Source of the DNA: Whalleya microplaca
Lineage: Eukaryota > Ascomycota > Sordariomycetes > Xylariales > Xylariaceae
Direction: 5' to 3'
NCBI GenBank assembly: GCA_022497155.1
Contig: MU385772.1
Coordinates: 186,001 to 250,000 of the forward strand
Length of the DNA: 64,000 bases
Both the position numbers and the translations under genes were made by a program. Below the pieces are notes generated by a model. That model was not told the DNA's origin. It saw only the letters and a program-made list of their open reading frames with translations, and ran no database searches. How positions within the stretch are numbered: the stretch's first letter is position 1; each line of letters opens with the position of its first letter. Below are positions 1-11,897 of the stretch, in pieces.

Positions 1-3000
1 GAGGAACCCATTGGGAGAACCCGGAGACGCAGCTGTCGTTCATCTGTGCATTTGCCTCGCTGAGCCCGAACGAACTCGATGCAAGTACTATCCCTGGCCT
101 CCAACCGACCTTTACGCTCGACGAGTACGCCCATTCTCCGCCCGAGGTTCGTGAGCGAGCTGCGGTTGCTGTGAAACACCCTCTCGTCTCGAGGCCAGCC
201 CTTTCCGCCATTTTCCAGGTAGCCCTTCATTCTTTACATGCGTCGCAGAGTACAGAGGCGAAACGACTGTTTCAAGAGGTCGTTGTTCCGAACCTTGATA
301 TTTTCTTGGTTTCCGCATTCGGAGTCCCTAAGCCGTGGCCGCCGATGGCGATAGAGACTCTAGTATCTCTCTTTGATACCTTCCTCCATCGGAGTTCAGA
401 TAATGAAGACTTCGTCCTGGATAGTCTCTGGAGGAAAGACAGGGAATGGGTTACGCAGAGTCTTGTCGACGCGCACGCTATTAAGCCGATGGACCTCCCA
501 CTCATATTCGAGCATGTCATCAAACATGGCTGGCTAGATGAACTGGTGTACTTGCCCAATGGATTTGGCTATGACCTTGCGGCCCTAGCGCATGCTGAAG
601 GCCATCTTGATCTCACGCAATGGGCGCGCAACAATGCTGAGCGGAGCCCTGCTATCTCTTCATCATTGTTGCAGTTCCTATTGATCAAGGCCAACCTCGA
701 GATGCAAGTTCAGAAGGCAGGGGAGGGGCAAGCCATACAAACAACTACCACTTCCCTCAACGTTAAGACCGTCCTCGCTATGCTTCAGATTCTCGAGGAC
801 TTTTTGCCAAGAAACCCCGTGCCGGAATTGATTATTGTTCAACGCACGTGCATAACTGCCTATCCGCGTCTGATTAATTATGGTGAAGGCTATGATGATA
901 TCATTGATGCTAATGGTAAAGACGGCAATGGGCTTCCGCAGGGCGCCGTCGTCAAAATGGAAGAGCACTACAAGAAGATGTACGGCGAGGAGACGGAGGT
1001 CAAGCTCATTGTTCAGAAACTTGAGGAGTACAAGCGGTCACGAGATCCCCTGGACCAAGATATATTCGCCTGCATGATCCACGGCCTTTTCGATGAATAC
1101 TCGCACTTCGTCGATTATCCTCTCGAAGCACTCGCTACTACCGCCGTGCTTTTTGGGGGTATCATCTCCCATAAGTTAATATCTGAATTGCCCCTCAAAA
1201 TCGGACTCGGTATGATTCTCGAGGCAGTTAGGGACCATAGCCCCGATGAATCCATGTACAAGTTCGGTCTCCAGGCTCTGATGCAACTGTTCTCGCGGCT
1301 GAGGGAGTGGCCAGGTTTCTGCAAACAGCTTCTACAGATTCCTGGTTTGCACGGTACAGATGTTTGGAAGAAGGCCGAAGAAGTCGTGCGGGAAGACGAG
1401 GAGGAAAGAACGCGTACTCAAAATGGTACCTCGACACCTAGCCATATAGGGACCGAGTCGTTGGTAAACGGCGCGATTGACGGCCCAGAGCCACATGCGG
1501 CGCCTTTTACGTCCGTCAACGTGGATCCGCCTCAAATGGGAGCCGCCTTTGAAGACCCTATCGTCGATGTGCAGGACAGGGTCCAGTTTGGTCTCAACAA
1601 TCTGACGTCTATATCACTCCAGCAAACATTCAAGGAGATTAGCGACATCCTGGATGAGCGCCATCAAAAGTGGTTTGCTAGTCACCTTGTAGAAGAGCGA
1701 GCAAAGATGCAGCCAAACTATCACCAAGTGTACCTCGAGCTGGTGAAGCTCTTTCAGCACCCTGGACTGTGGTCCGAAGTGTTGAGGCAGACATACATCA
1801 GCGTGGCTCGTATGCTAAATTCTGAGAGCACTTTACAGAACTCGACAGACAGGACCCATTTGAAATATCTAGGTGCCTGGCTTGGCCTCATCACCCTGGC
1901 AAGGGACCAACCGATCAAGCACAAAAACATCGCGTTCAAGCAACTACTTATTGAAGCCCACGACACAAAAAGACTGGTTGTAGTTGTACCCTTTGTCTGC
2001 AAGGTGCTAATTCAGGCCGCCAAGTCGACAATATTCCGCCCTCCTAACCCGTGGCTGATGGATATTATCCATCTGCTTATCGAACTCTACCACCACGCCG
2101 AACTAAAGCTTAACCAGAAATTCGAGATCGAGGTTCTCTGTAAAGATCTCAGTCTTGATCATAAGAGCATCGAGCCATCCAGGGAACTCGAGGATCGCGT
2201 ACCAGTTGAAGAGGTCGGCGAGATGGTAGTACCAGACGCCCTAGAACACTTCGACAATCTGTCGTTGAATGGCATGGCTGGTGCTGTGTCCACCGGTCTC
2301 CCGCCACACCCCATACCGGTCTCCATTCCGGATATTAGCCCACACCTGTCGATTCCACCGACTAATGAGATGGTTGTGAACACAGCTCGTCTGCACGAAA
2401 TTGTGCGCAATGCCGTGACAAAAGCTCTGCAGGATATCATTCAACCGGTTGTGGATAGATCTGTCACTATCGCCGCCATTAGCACTGCGCAGATGATACG
2501 CAAGGACTTCGCTACCGAACCTGATGAGAACAAGCTTCGGACAGCAGCCATCAACATGGTCAAGGCCACTGCCGGAAGTCTCGCCCAAGTTACTTCGAAA
2601 GAGCCCCTCCGAGCCAACATCACCAACTATATGCGAGGCTCTGCCAACGACCTTCCGTCAGGATTGCCCGAGGGTACGATCATTATGTGTGTCAACTCGA
2701 ACCTCGACCTGGCATGCAGTGTCATCGAGAAACAAGCTGAGGAGCGGGCTATACCGGAGATCGAGGATCTGATTGAGGGCGAGATCGACAGTCGGCGCCG
2801 ACATCGTCTACAGCGACCCAACGAACCTTACGTCGACTCGAACTTAAGTCGATGGGCAATGACGATCCCGCATCCGTACAAACTTTCGCCCAACATGACT
2901 GGCCTGAATGCGGAGCAAATGGCAATCTACGATGATTTTGCAAGGCAACCCAGGGGCGCCACTCAGGCCAGCGCGACTCATACCGCGTCAGCCTCGGATG

Positions 3001-5408
3001 CGACGAGAAACATTGCAAACGACATTCTTCAAGATCAGTACAGCTCGGTCCCCAACCTTCCCACCCTTCCCACGCCGGCCGAGACCCCATCACTCCCGCA
3101 TTTGAATACCCAATTACCCTATTCTCATGTCCACGCGGGAATGGCCAACGGTCGCCCTGCAGCCCAGCCAAATCAGATGGACGGCAGACTCCTCATGGAA
3201 CGAGTGCAAAAACTATTGTCTGAACTCGAGCGAGCGGCAACATCTACTACTGAGGAGCATTTCAGCGAACTTCCCCGTTCGCATACTGTCCTTGAGGTGG
3301 TAGACGCGTTTACGCAGCTTATTATCAAAACGTCACAGAACTCGGATGACTTCGCTTTTTATGCTACTGAGAAGATATGTCAGCTACTCTTTAGTGGCGC
3401 TGATGATACGCTCTTCCTTGAGAGTCTTGTGCACATCCTTGAGCTGCTGTTGAAGATATCTGCCAGCTCCGGCGCGGCGTTGCACGAACGTGTCCAGGTC
3501 AATTTCTATCAGCGACCACCGCAGAATATCCTCAACATCGCCCTAATCACTGCCCTCCTCCCAACCGAATTCCTCGACCTACACATCATCGACCATATGA
3601 TGGCCAAGATGCTCGTACAAAGGGAGGAGCGATACTTGGAGTTTTTCGAGAAGCTCTTAGAATTGACCTTGTTCACCGATAGGCCTGTTGCGCTATTCGC
3701 GGATTTTGTACGCAGTCTTGAGGCTGCGTGGGAATGGATTAGTAGTGATCCCAGCCTTGAGGTTGGTCAACGTCTAAAATCCAAGTTCATCGACGCCGGC
3801 CTCCCCAAGCCGCAGAGCGAGAGCACGGTAGATGGCAGTGAGCGATTGGACCAATTCGAATACATCTTCGATGAGTGGGTTCGACTCTATGTTAACTTCA
3901 ACACCCCGGACAAAGCTCAGGCCTCGTTCATAAAGCAAATCCGAAGCAAGAACATAATCTCCAACAAGGACGATTTCCTAGCCTTCGTACGAAGGGCCAT
4001 CGACGTGTCTATCAACCATTATGAGCAAGTTGTACACAATGGTGGCAGTAGTACTGAGGCTTTTGCTGCCGTGGATGCCCTTGTGAAGCTAATCGCAAGC
4101 TTCGCGAAAGACAGCGCCTCTGAACTCAACGGCCAAGGCCTCCTCCCCGTCTTAGAGGCAGTCATATCACTGATTGCAGTCGTCCTCAATCACCATCATG
4201 TTACTCGAGGGGAACAGTTCAACCAGAGAGTTTTCCTACGCCTGTTTTCTATGCTCATGCATAATGCTGATTCAATCTTTACGGACGGTTTCGAATCATG
4301 TCGGACGGAGTTTCTTCTGCGACTTGCAGAGACGTTATTACAGCTCAGCCCGGAGCGCTTTCCAGGCTTTGCATTCGATTGGCTTTCCTTGATAGGACAC
4401 CGGCGGTTTGCGCCTGACTTATTACTGCTCGAGTCGAAGCGCGGATGGTTGCCCTACACCAAGATCCTGCAATCTCTTCTGAGGCATGTCTCTGAACACA
4501 TGAAAGCGATCGATGTACCGGACGTCATCAAGGAGTTCTATCGGGCCACCGTGAAACTCCTAGTGGTACTTGCACACGACTTCCCTGACTATATGTCGGC
4601 AAATGCTGTACAGTTGTGCTCGAGTATTGCACCTCACTGCAACCACTTGAGAAACATCGTTCTGAACTGCAGTCCACGATCAGATGCCGCAGACACCATC
4701 TCTCAGGACCTCCAAGCAAGCGCAGCTTCCGCGTTACCTTATCTTCGAGAGCTAGGCATGCTGGACATTCTCGAGCAACTTATGCAGGCCGATCCCTCCG
4801 AAGACGCCATCGCCCACCTGACGCATGCTATTAACAGGAGCACTGCGAATGATACCACTTTTGGTAACGTACGACTTGGTGTCGATCTGAAGCTCATCGA
4901 CGACATCGTGAGTTTCGTCGGCAGTCATGCTATTTCTAAAGCCAGGCAAGAACGGCCCGTCTTCCTTCCCAAGGCCCCTGACGTCAAGACATTGTCGATG
5001 TTAGTGCATGAGTTACAGCCTGAAGCAAGATACTTCCTGCTAAGTAGCATCGTCGATCGACTGCGCTACTTTGGACCGATCACCGAGTATTTCAGTTACA
5101 TGGTTCTCGACATTTGGGGTCAGGACATGAGTGACCCGGAAGAGGTGGATATCCGTCAACAGATCGTTCGCGTCCTGCTCGAGCGATTTGCGGGATACTG
5201 GCCACAGCCATGGGGCGTCATGGCGATCATCATGGAGCTGGTCAAGAATGAAAAGTACATGTTCTTTGACCAGCCGTTTATCAAGGCGGATCGCGACGTA
5301 AGTGACACTTCACTGCACAAAGAAAAGGCAGCTCCTAGTTGGAAGATCCGAGTTAACTTGAAGCAGATTGCGGACCAGTTCATGGCAATTGCAAGGCAAC
5401 AGCAATAA
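1..5408 (+). CDS. NOT1: NOT1, scaffold subunit of the CCR4-NOT complex (5' end cut off by the window)
   Basis: This is the C-terminal ~1,800 residues of the scaffold that holds the CCR4 and CAF1 deadenylases, NOT2/NOT5 and CAF40 during mRNA deadenylation and repression. The frame is open from base 3; sequence before the GTG at 171 (NPETQLSFICAF, then LDEYAHSPPEVRER) is coding, so the true start lies upstream of the window. Domains in order: helical HEAT-type repeats; a MIF4G-like CAF1-binding domain (about 1555-2160, VQDRVQFGLNNLTS onward); the DUF3819/CAF40-binding domain (about 2330-2640, PTNEMVVNTARLHEIVRNAV); a low-complexity linker; and the C-terminal NOT1 domain ending in LKQIADQFMAIARQQQ. 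No intron is needed in the visible part. The family assignment rests on recognised domains. Confidence 0.93.
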   Translation, partial: GTHWENPETQLSFICAFASLSPNELDASTIPGLQPTFTLDEYAHSPPEVRERAAVAVKHPLVSRPALSAIFQVALHSLHASQSTEAKRLFQEVVVPNLDIFLVSAFGVPKPWPPMAIETLVSLFDTFLHRSSDNEDFVLDSLWRKDREWVTQSLVDAHAIKPMDLPLIFEHVIKHGWLDELVYLPNGFGYDLAALAHAEGHLDLTQWARNNAERSPAISSSLLQFLLIKANLEMQVQKAGEGQAIQTTTTSLNVKTVLAMLQILEDFLPRNPVPELIIVQRTCITAYPRLINYGEGYDDIIDANGKDGNGLPQGAVVKMEEHYKKMYGEETEVKLIVQKLEEYKRSRDPLDQDIFACMIHGLFDEYSHFVDYPLEALATTAVLFGGIISHKLISELPLKIGLGMILEAVRDHSPDESMYKFGLQALMQLFSRLREWPGFCKQLLQIPGLHGTDVWKKAEEVVREDEEERTRTQNGTSTPSHIGTESLVNGAIDGPEPHAAPFTSVNVDPPQMGAAFEDPIVDVQDRVQFGLNNLTSISLQQTFKEISDILDERHQKWFASHLVEERAKMQPNYHQVYLELVKLFQHPGLWSEVLRQTYISVARMLNSESTLQNSTDRTHLKYLGAWLGLITLARDQPIKHKNIAFKQLLIEAHDTKRLVVVVPFVCKVLIQAAKSTIFRPPNPWLMDIIHLLIELYHHAELKLNQKFEIEVLCKDLSLDHKSIEPSRELEDRVPVEEVGEMVVPDALEHFDNLSLNGMAGAVSTGLPPHPIPVSIPDISPHLSIPPTNEMVVNTARLHEIVRNAVTKALQDIIQPVVDRSVTIAAISTAQMIRKDFATEPDENKLRTAAINMVKATAGSLAQVTSKEPLRANITNYMRGSANDLPSGLPEGTIIMCVNSNLDLACSVIEKQAEERAIPEIEDLIEGEIDSRRRHRLQRPNEPYVDSNLSRWAMTIPHPYKLSPNMTGLNAEQMAIYDDFARQPRGATQASATHTASASDATRNIANDILQDQYSSVPNLPTLPTPAETPSLPHLNTQLPYSHVHAGMANGRPAAQPNQMDGRLLMERVQKLLSELERAATSTTEEHFSELPRSHTVLEVVDAFTQLIIKTSQNSDDFAFYATEKICQLLFSGADDTLFLESLVHILELLLKISASSGAALHERVQVNFYQRPPQNILNIALITALLPTEFLDLHIIDHMMAKMLVQREERYLEFFEKLLELTLFTDRPVALFADFVRSLEAAWEWISSDPSLEVGQRLKSKFIDAGLPKPQSESTVDGSERLDQFEYIFDEWVRLYVNFNTPDKAQASFIKQIRSKNIISNKDDFLAFVRRAIDVSINHYEQVVHNGGSSTEAFAAVDALVKLIASFAKDSASELNGQGLLPVLEAVISLIAVVLNHHHVTRGEQFNQRVFLRLFSMLMHNADSIFTDGFESCRTEFLLRLAETLLQLSPERFPGFAFDWLSLIGHRRFAPDLLLLESKRGWLPYTKILQSLLRHVSEHMKAIDVPDVIKEFYRATVKLLVVLAHDFPDYMSANAVQLCSSIAPHCNHLRNIVLNCSPRSDAADTISQDLQASAASALPYLRELGMLDILEQLMQADPSEDAIAHLTHAINRSTANDTTFGNVRLGVDLKLIDDIVSFVGSHAISKARQERPVFLPKAPDVKTLSMLVHELQPEARYFLLSSIVDRLRYFGPITEYFSYMVLDIWGQDMSDPEEVDIRQQIVRVLLERFAGYWPQPWGVMAIIMELVKNEKYMFFDQPFIKADRDVSDTSLHKEKAAPSWKIRVNLKQIADQFMAIARQQQ

Positions 5409-5752
5409 GCGTTGCCTATAACATGTCATCATGAGCTACTACATAACCAGGCTGCAGGTTTTACCAGCCTGTAACGACAACCAGTCACCACACATACATC
5501 TTTACCGACTCTTCGCCAAACCAAGAGTTTTTATGAATTGCAAAATCCTAAGGGCTTCAGTGGTTACATGACGGAAGGGGGGGTTCTTTGACGAATCGAT
5601 ATCATGATGGCGCCCAAAAAACAAGCGGTAGACGGTCGGTCGTCTTTCTGATGATGATGAAAAAGGCGTTTCTCACGGCGTCAGCTGGCGGTGATGACGA
5701 AAACTTTGTATGTTTTTTGTACCATGTCTCTCGCGGGAAAAGGTGCGTTAGC

Positions 5753-5810
<58 letters not shown>

Positions 5811-6343
5811 CCTCTTGGGCAAAGGCCTGCCTGCCTGATGATCGGCAATATGCACATCCCGGCGTATGTATTAATATATAGACCAGCGCACATGAACACT
5901 GTCTTCGCTGTACCCATCCATGCGTGTTTTTCGTGATCTTTAGCCTTGCTTAAACTTTAATGCTCCTGAGACCCGACCATCAAATTCTGCGTAGGTATTA
6001 ATGGAGATATTGTAATCTGTCAATTGCGCTATCAGTGATAGCATGTAGTTGAAGCCTCTTCTCATACTGGTAACTGCTGAGCACATGGATATTATTATCT
6101 TCTAGTATTATCTTAGGGCCGATCTAGGTAGATGCCGAGAAATGACATCATCCGTGCTAGATTCCAATCTCTCGCATACATACCACAACTCGCCCAGATC
6201 TCAACATTATCAAAATGAGCCAGCGTATAGTGAGGATGCGCCGCCAGCAAACTCACAGGCAGGCTGAACTCGCACCTTGGCTAAAATAACCACAGAATAC
6301 ATCCACACAATCCCTTCATACCCATACCTACCTAAACGCAAAG
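5409..6343. other. Intergenic region, NOT1 3' side to antiporter promoter
   Basis: No supported gene. It contains the AGC microsatellite listed separately and A/T-rich sequence. Short open frames here are poly-Gln, poly-Ser or poly-Leu readings of that repeat. Confidence 0.7.
5754..5809. repeat. (AGC)n trinucleotide microsatellite, about 18 uninterrupted units
   Basis: A perfect AGC run of 56 bases lies about 345 bp after the NOT1 stop codon. All reading frames give homopolymers and none joins a recognisable protein, so it is most likely UTR or intergenic. Perfect runs of this length are usually polymorphic between strains. Confidence 0.95.
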
Positions 6344-8406
6344 ATGGCCCCGTCCTCCCTCCCCTACCAAGAACCCCCCATAACCGCGCTCCTAACCCTC
6401 TCCACCTTCACACTAGCCCTCAACGCCGTCAACAGCATCCTCGACCGCGCGCTGTACTGCGGGCTGGTGGGGCAGGTACTCATCGGGACCGCCTGGGGCG
6501 CGCCCGGCGCGCGCTGGCTGGCCCCCGCCGTCCAGGCCGCCGTCGTGCAGCTGGGCTACCTGGGCCTCGTGCTCGTGGTCTTCGAGGGCGGGCTGGGCAC
6601 GCGGGTCGAGAGCGTGAGGCGGAATCTGGGGCTCGCGGGGGCGGTGGCGGTCACGGGCGTGCTGGGGCCGGTGGGGGCGTCGTTTTTGCTTGCGTTAAGT
6701 GAGTGGATCCCGGGGTTCTTTGGTTTTTGTTTTTTCTCCTTCTAATGGAGTGGTTCGGGGGTGGGAGTTTGCTTGCTTAGGAGGCTGGGTTTGAGAGCCG
6801 CTTCGAGAGCTCTCTCTCTAGACAAGGTCTAGAAAACCTTGCGATAGTTTCCCCAAGCTCCAAATGCCACGGAATGGAAAAGAAGAAAATGCTGACAGTA
6901 ACCAGTCGCCGACGCCTCCCCGCTCCAGTGCTTCGCTGCGGGCGCCGCGCTGTGCTCCACGAGCCTGGGCACGACGTTCACGGTGCTGGCGACCAGCGGC
7001 CTGGCGCGCACGCGGCTCGGCACCGTGCTCAGCACCGCCGCCATGATGGACGACGTCGTCGGGCTCGTCATGGTGCAGATCGTCGAGAGTCTGGGCGCCG
7101 GTGGTGGTGATGGGGAGGGAGGTGGGGAGATCAAGGCGTCGACGGTGCTTAGGCCTGTGCTCGTGTCGCTGGCGTTCGCGGTGGGCGTCCCGGTTGCGTG
7201 TCGGGTTGTCGTGGGGCCGGTTATGAGGGGGTGGGAGCGGAGGGGGAAAGGGAATGGGAAGGGGGAGAGTGGTGGGAGATGGAGTGGGTGGATGAAGGGC
7301 ATGCAGATGCAGTTCGTGGTGCAGACGGCAATCCTGCTTGCGCTTGTGGTCGCGGCGAGCTATGCCGGTGCGTCTGTCTTGCTTGCGGCGTATCTTGCGG
7401 GGATTATGATTAGTTGGTGGGATGCGCAGAAAGATGAGCCTGAGAGCTCGGGCGCCACGTCGGTAGGCCGTCAAGAAGAAAATAGGGCTGAAGGGTCGCC
7501 GGGGTCGGGTCAAGAGTCCGGAGGCGATGGGACGCATGACGCTTCCGGTTCACTCCCTACGAGGCCTCAACCAGACAACCAGCAGGCTACGAGACATTCA
7601 GGCGCGGACGTATACGACCACTATTATTCCCAAGCAGTCAACAGGGTCCTCAAACCTTTCTTCTTTGTGGGTTATTATTGTTCTAGATCCACGCCTATGT
7701 CTAGCTTACCATTCAATAGGCATCGATTGGGTTTTCGATTCCTATCTCCAAGGTATTCTCTGGTGAGGTAGTCTGGCGTGGCATCATCTACAGTATTCTT
7801 ATGACCATCGGCAAGATGCTATGCGGCTTGTGGCTGGTACGATTTCCCATCTCTATAAGCGGTCTCGGGAAGGGGTTCGGCTGCTTTATTGTGTCCCGCT
7901 ATCACACAATCATGTCTAGATTTAGGCTGCGAAGAGCAAGTCCCACGCCAAAGAAAAATGAGGCCGTTGAGCTCCAACATCGCCGCGAGCCTTTGAATGA
8001 CCAGGTTACCGATACCTCTCAAAGGCATCACCCAGAAGACCCAACGCCGATCCAAGAGTCCCATGCATCGCCTCAGCCTAGTTCCCAGGACCCACCGCCG
8101 CCGCCAGCCAAGCCGCTCTCGCTCTATCCCTCTGCTATCCTTTCGTTCGCGATGGTAGCCAGAGGCGAGATCGGATTCCTGATATCGGCGGTGGCGGAGA
8201 GCAATGGGATCTTCCGAAAACCCTCGGATCGCGACTCAGATGCGTCGGAGCTCTTCCTCATCGTCACTTGGGCCATCGTCGTGTGTACTATCATCGGTCC
8301 GCTTTCCGTTGGTGTACTGGTGGAACGGGTAAAGAATCTCGAGAGAAAAGCCTCGAGCGGTGATCGCGGATCCAAGAACGTTCTTGGGGTCTGGGGTGTT
8401 CAGTGA
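6344..8406 (+). CDS. CPA2-type Na+(K+)/H+ antiporter, three exons
   Basis: A membrane cation/proton exchanger that regulates ion balance or pH by swapping Na+ or K+ for H+. Proposed exons are 6344-6698, 6906-7666 and 7720-8406, giving 600 residues. The joins restore family motifs: across intron 1 LLALIADASPLQCFAAG, then CSTSLGTTFTVLATSG; across intron 2 KPFFFASIGFSIPI. The acidic pair in MMDDVVGLV (about residues 167-168) is the expected ion-binding site in the membrane core. Several hydrophobic segments are visible (VVQLGYLGLVLVVFEGGL; FAVGVPVACRVVVGPV; LFLIVTWAIVVCTIIGPLSV). A polar, Pro-rich cytosolic insertion lies before the last membrane helices. Exons 1 and 2 are much more GC-rich than exon 3. 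The ion preference cannot be read from sequence. Confidence 0.85.
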
Positions 8407-10118
8407 ACTAGCTGCTTTGGTTGTTAGGGTTGAGAAACGAGAACCAAGAAGAGGTTAATATCCGACGAATCTAGCATATGTTCTGTCCTACTTGGGCGTA
8501 CATGATCTCTGTGACGCTCGCTCGCTAGCATATATGTCGACGCAATGCTACGGACGACTTCCGATAAGAGTCTGATAGGACAGGATGTCAAATGCTCGAA
8601 CTAGTCCGGCATATTCTATGCAGTCCAAGGTTCCCACCCATTCGGTCAATTCCTGCAGCCACATTCTCGCTCCAGTTCAGTGACCCGAACTTGCATGAAA
8701 GTTTCCGTCTTAGATTCGGGAAGACCGATTTGTAAAATCGAAAGGTGTGTGTTCGGGGTTGGCCAGGATACTCGGAATCATCATAGCAGGTTACGGGCGA
8801 AGACTCAAATGTCCAGACTCAAGGCCCTACTTAAACGGTGCTGCAATGCAACCCCAAGAGGTTTACAGCCGCATCCAACTGGTTTCCAGATAAATTTATC
8901 ACATTCCAACGATGCCTTTGTGCAACTGTCATCTAACGTCCCGTTGGCTGACACGAGAATGGGGGTACACCTCTACCTGCTCCTGTGGCCTCCATCAGCT
9001 CGTGCGATTTTGCAGGGATTACACTGCCTAATCTCAAGCAGATCGGTATACAGTCTGATTGGGCGCCATTGTTGGTGACTAAGTGAGCCCAGTTTCAACG
9101 TCAGCTTCAGACACAGCATACAAGTGGCCTTACACAGTATCCTATAATGGCGAGCTCGACGTGATCTCTCACTACCAAGCCCAAGGATTTGATAACATAA
9201 GACCATTATATGGAGCAATTATGTAATGTCTTAGAACGAGCATATTAGGTAGGTTAGAGGTTTCGTGCTACCTCGGCAGGCTCCAAGTGGAGGACGGCAC
9301 TCAGTTTCTACCAGTGACACTTGAACAATCTATCAAACACACAGGTGGATATTGAGGTAGCGCTGACTTTTAGGTAAGCATCCGTAAGGCTTGCCCAGAG
9401 TGAGACGTGGGCACAAACTATTGAACTCTTTCATTATGGGGTGGAATAGTCGTTATTCCCCCGCATACGAAGCTCATCATAAGCCTAGACTTCGGCCCCA
9501 TCTCTCCCCCAAATTTCGAACTGCCGTCACAGATATCCATGGGTGTCCTTGTGGGGAACCCTGCTTTTAATGGAAGCTATGCCTTAACATGGTCTGGCTT
9601 CGAGTTGCTTGATTCGTCACTCCCCTTATGGCTTCCATTAAGGTTCAGGTCCCCTTGGATAACACGGACATGATACTCAGAATGTCTGTCGACTCCTCCG
9701 GGATCCATAGCCCGGTAGTATACACAGCATCGAGGTTACATGGTGTTGAATGCTCTCGGTGTCAGCAAGTTTCTACGGTACACCAATCAAACTGTTTGCT
9801 CTTTTGTACTATCCTCACATGCAAGGACACTGGAAAGACTTTCATCTATTAAGGTTTCAATGTTTACCCACTGTTCTACGTCAGGTCTAGACATGTGCCT
9901 CATAACTGCATCGATTTGCCTATCAATAGGCATCTACCTACATAGTAGTTGAGATTCGTTGGCACCTACCTAGAAGGTAGCGAATCATCAACTGCATATA
10001 TAATGCATCCATTCAGATAAGCCAACAATAAACCCCTCGATATCCCACTTCCCCGATTCCCTCCTTCCTGGTTCCTAACCAGAGACACGATAGAGAGTGT
10101 ACCTCATCCTTAGTGACG
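8407..10118. other. Intergenic region upstream of the MFS transporter
   Basis: About 1.7 kb with no supported gene. Short open frames lack codon patterns, homologous motifs or splice support. The last 170 bases hold a hairpin and a TATA-like box, listed separately. Confidence 0.6.
9947..10003 (+). promoter_or_regulatory. Nested inverted repeat followed by a TATA-like box before the MFS gene
   Basis: Outer arms AGTTGAGATTCG (9947-9958) and CGAATCATCAACT (9981-9993) are inverted repeats apart from one extra base. Inside them CTACCT (9966-9971) and AGGTAG (9975-9980) form a second hairpin with a 3-base loop. TATATAA follows at 9997-10003, 116 bp before the proposed ATG. It could be a transcription-factor palindrome or a chance hairpin. 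Confidence 0.4.
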
Positions 10119-11897
10119 ATGGTTGATCAGGAGAAGGAGGTTTCGCCGACAGGATCTGTTCGTCTTGAAGACGGTACCCCTGATGAAGGTCTTCACGAGT
10201 TTAAGGAGACCGTTGGGTATGAAGTCAACCTTGAGGACGGCACGGCTGGCAGCATCAAGCTCGCCAAGGATGGGCAGACTCGATTGATTCCCCAGCCTAG
10301 CGATGACCCTGCCGACCCTCTGAATTGGTCTCAACGACGGAAAAACCTGATACTTGGTATTGTGGCACTCACCGCCATCCTTGCTGACTATGGCTCTGCT
10401 ACCGGAGCCGTCACACTGATTCCTCAGGCCAAGTAAAGAACACCACAGTCAAAGAATGGACGTCATGATTTGCTAATCAGCATTGGGCAGAGTGTGGAAT
10501 ATGACAGAAGATGAAGTGAACCACTCACAAGTGGGAAATGTATTCATGGTTGGCGCCGGTGGGATCTTTGGTGTGTCGACCTACGGCAACTCGCGTTCGC
10601 TAGCTAGCAGTGGTGCTAACAAATCTAAAAGTTGTTGCATTTAGCGCGTATTTTGGACGTCTACCCGTTATGTTCTATTTCCTCGTAGTGTCACTTGCTA
10701 CTGCGATTTGGTGTGCAGCTGCGAAAACGTTCAACTCCTTCATGGCCGCTCGGATTCTGAATGGATTTTTCTCTACCGTGGCACAAGTTGGGGGCTTGAT
10801 CTTCATCCAGGACATGTTCTTTTTCCACGAAAGAGCTCGCAAAATCAATATATGGGCGTAAGTGGTCTTGGTTCTCGTGTGGTTATCCTAACACTGATCA
10901 TTTTTCAGTTCCTGCTTCGTTGTTAGTCCCTACTTAGGTCCACTTCTGGCTGCTTTTCAGATCTCTACGAAACCATGGTCGACTCCTTTCTGGGTCTACA
11001 CTGCCGAGACTGCGCTATGCCTCTTGTTGACAATATTTTTTGTTGAAGAAACATATTATGACCGGAGAAGATCTCAAGCTGAGCAACCTGACCGAGGCAC
11101 ACGTCTTACTAGTCTTTTGGGCATACCGCAGTATAGATCAAGGCACCTTCGAAATACATTTTGGCAGGCGTGCATGCGGCCGATTCGCGCAATTATGAAG
11201 CCAGTCGTTTTCATATCTTCGTTTTACTATTTCCTGGTAAGTTCTAATAAATGTGGTCGGAACGAAAAATCTTGTATTAATGTACGCTTAGACATTTGCA
11301 TGGGTGGTGGGTATCAACACGACACTCTCGATGTTCCTGGCCCCTCTGTATGGATTCGGCCCCAAGCAAATCGGTTTCTTCTACTTCACGCCAGTGGTCG
11401 CAGTGATCCTCGGCGAAGCAGTCGGCCACTGGCTACACGACTTCTTTGCTAAGCAGTACATCAAGACACACCACGGACGCTTCGAGCCTGAGGTGCGTCT
11501 TCGCGCCATCATTATCGCTTTACCATTCATGATCGTCGGACTTGTCTTGCTAGGCCAAAGTCTAGAGAACGGTTGGCATTACATGGTAACGGCTGTCTTC
11601 TGGGGTCTCTACGTCTTCGGAACCATGATAACAACCGTAGCGATATCCTCTTACAATCTCGACTCCTATCCCGAAGCATCGGGTGAGGTCTCCGCGTGGG
11701 TCAACAACTCTCGTACACTAGGCGGCTTCGTCGTCAGCTACTTCCAGGTCAAGTGGGCGACGGCTCAGGGCACTAAGGCGAGCTTCGGGATCCAGGCTGC
11801 CGTCTGCGCTGCTGCATTTCTACTGATCATGATCCTGATGTGGAAGGGCAAGGCGCTCAGGTTGTGGTCTGGGCCGTTGTATTTTGCCACGACTTGA
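10119..11897 (+). CDS. MFS transporter (DHA1-like drug/metabolite family), five exons
   Basis: A 12-helix major facilitator, probably in the plasma membrane, exporting or importing a small molecule by proton coupling. Exons are 10119-10432, 10491-10570, 10632-10857, 10909-11236 and 11292-11897, giving 517 residues; phases agree and all introns are GT-AG. The ATG at 10119 gives MVDQEKEVSPTGS. Family landmarks are DPADPLNWSQRRKN before helix 1, GNVFMVGAGGIFVVAFSAYFG, RILNGFFSTVAQVGGLIFIQD and SPYLGPLLAAF. The intron 2 join gives GGIFVVAFSAYFG and the intron 4 join gives FYYFLTFAWVVGINTTLS. It converges with a dioxygenase gene 355 bp downstream, which may suggest a shared metabolite; the substrate is unknown. 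Confidence 0.85.

Noticed and set aside
5588..5936. Open frames with poly-Gln, poly-Ser and, antisense, poly-Leu tracts
   Set aside because: All three are readings of the same AGC microsatellite; flanking residues look random and there are no splice or domain signals.
6818..7537. 239-codon minus-strand frame opposite the antiporter
   Set aside because: A shadow of GC-rich coding sequence; it is Arg/Pro/His-rich without motifs, while the plus strand has clear antiporter motifs.
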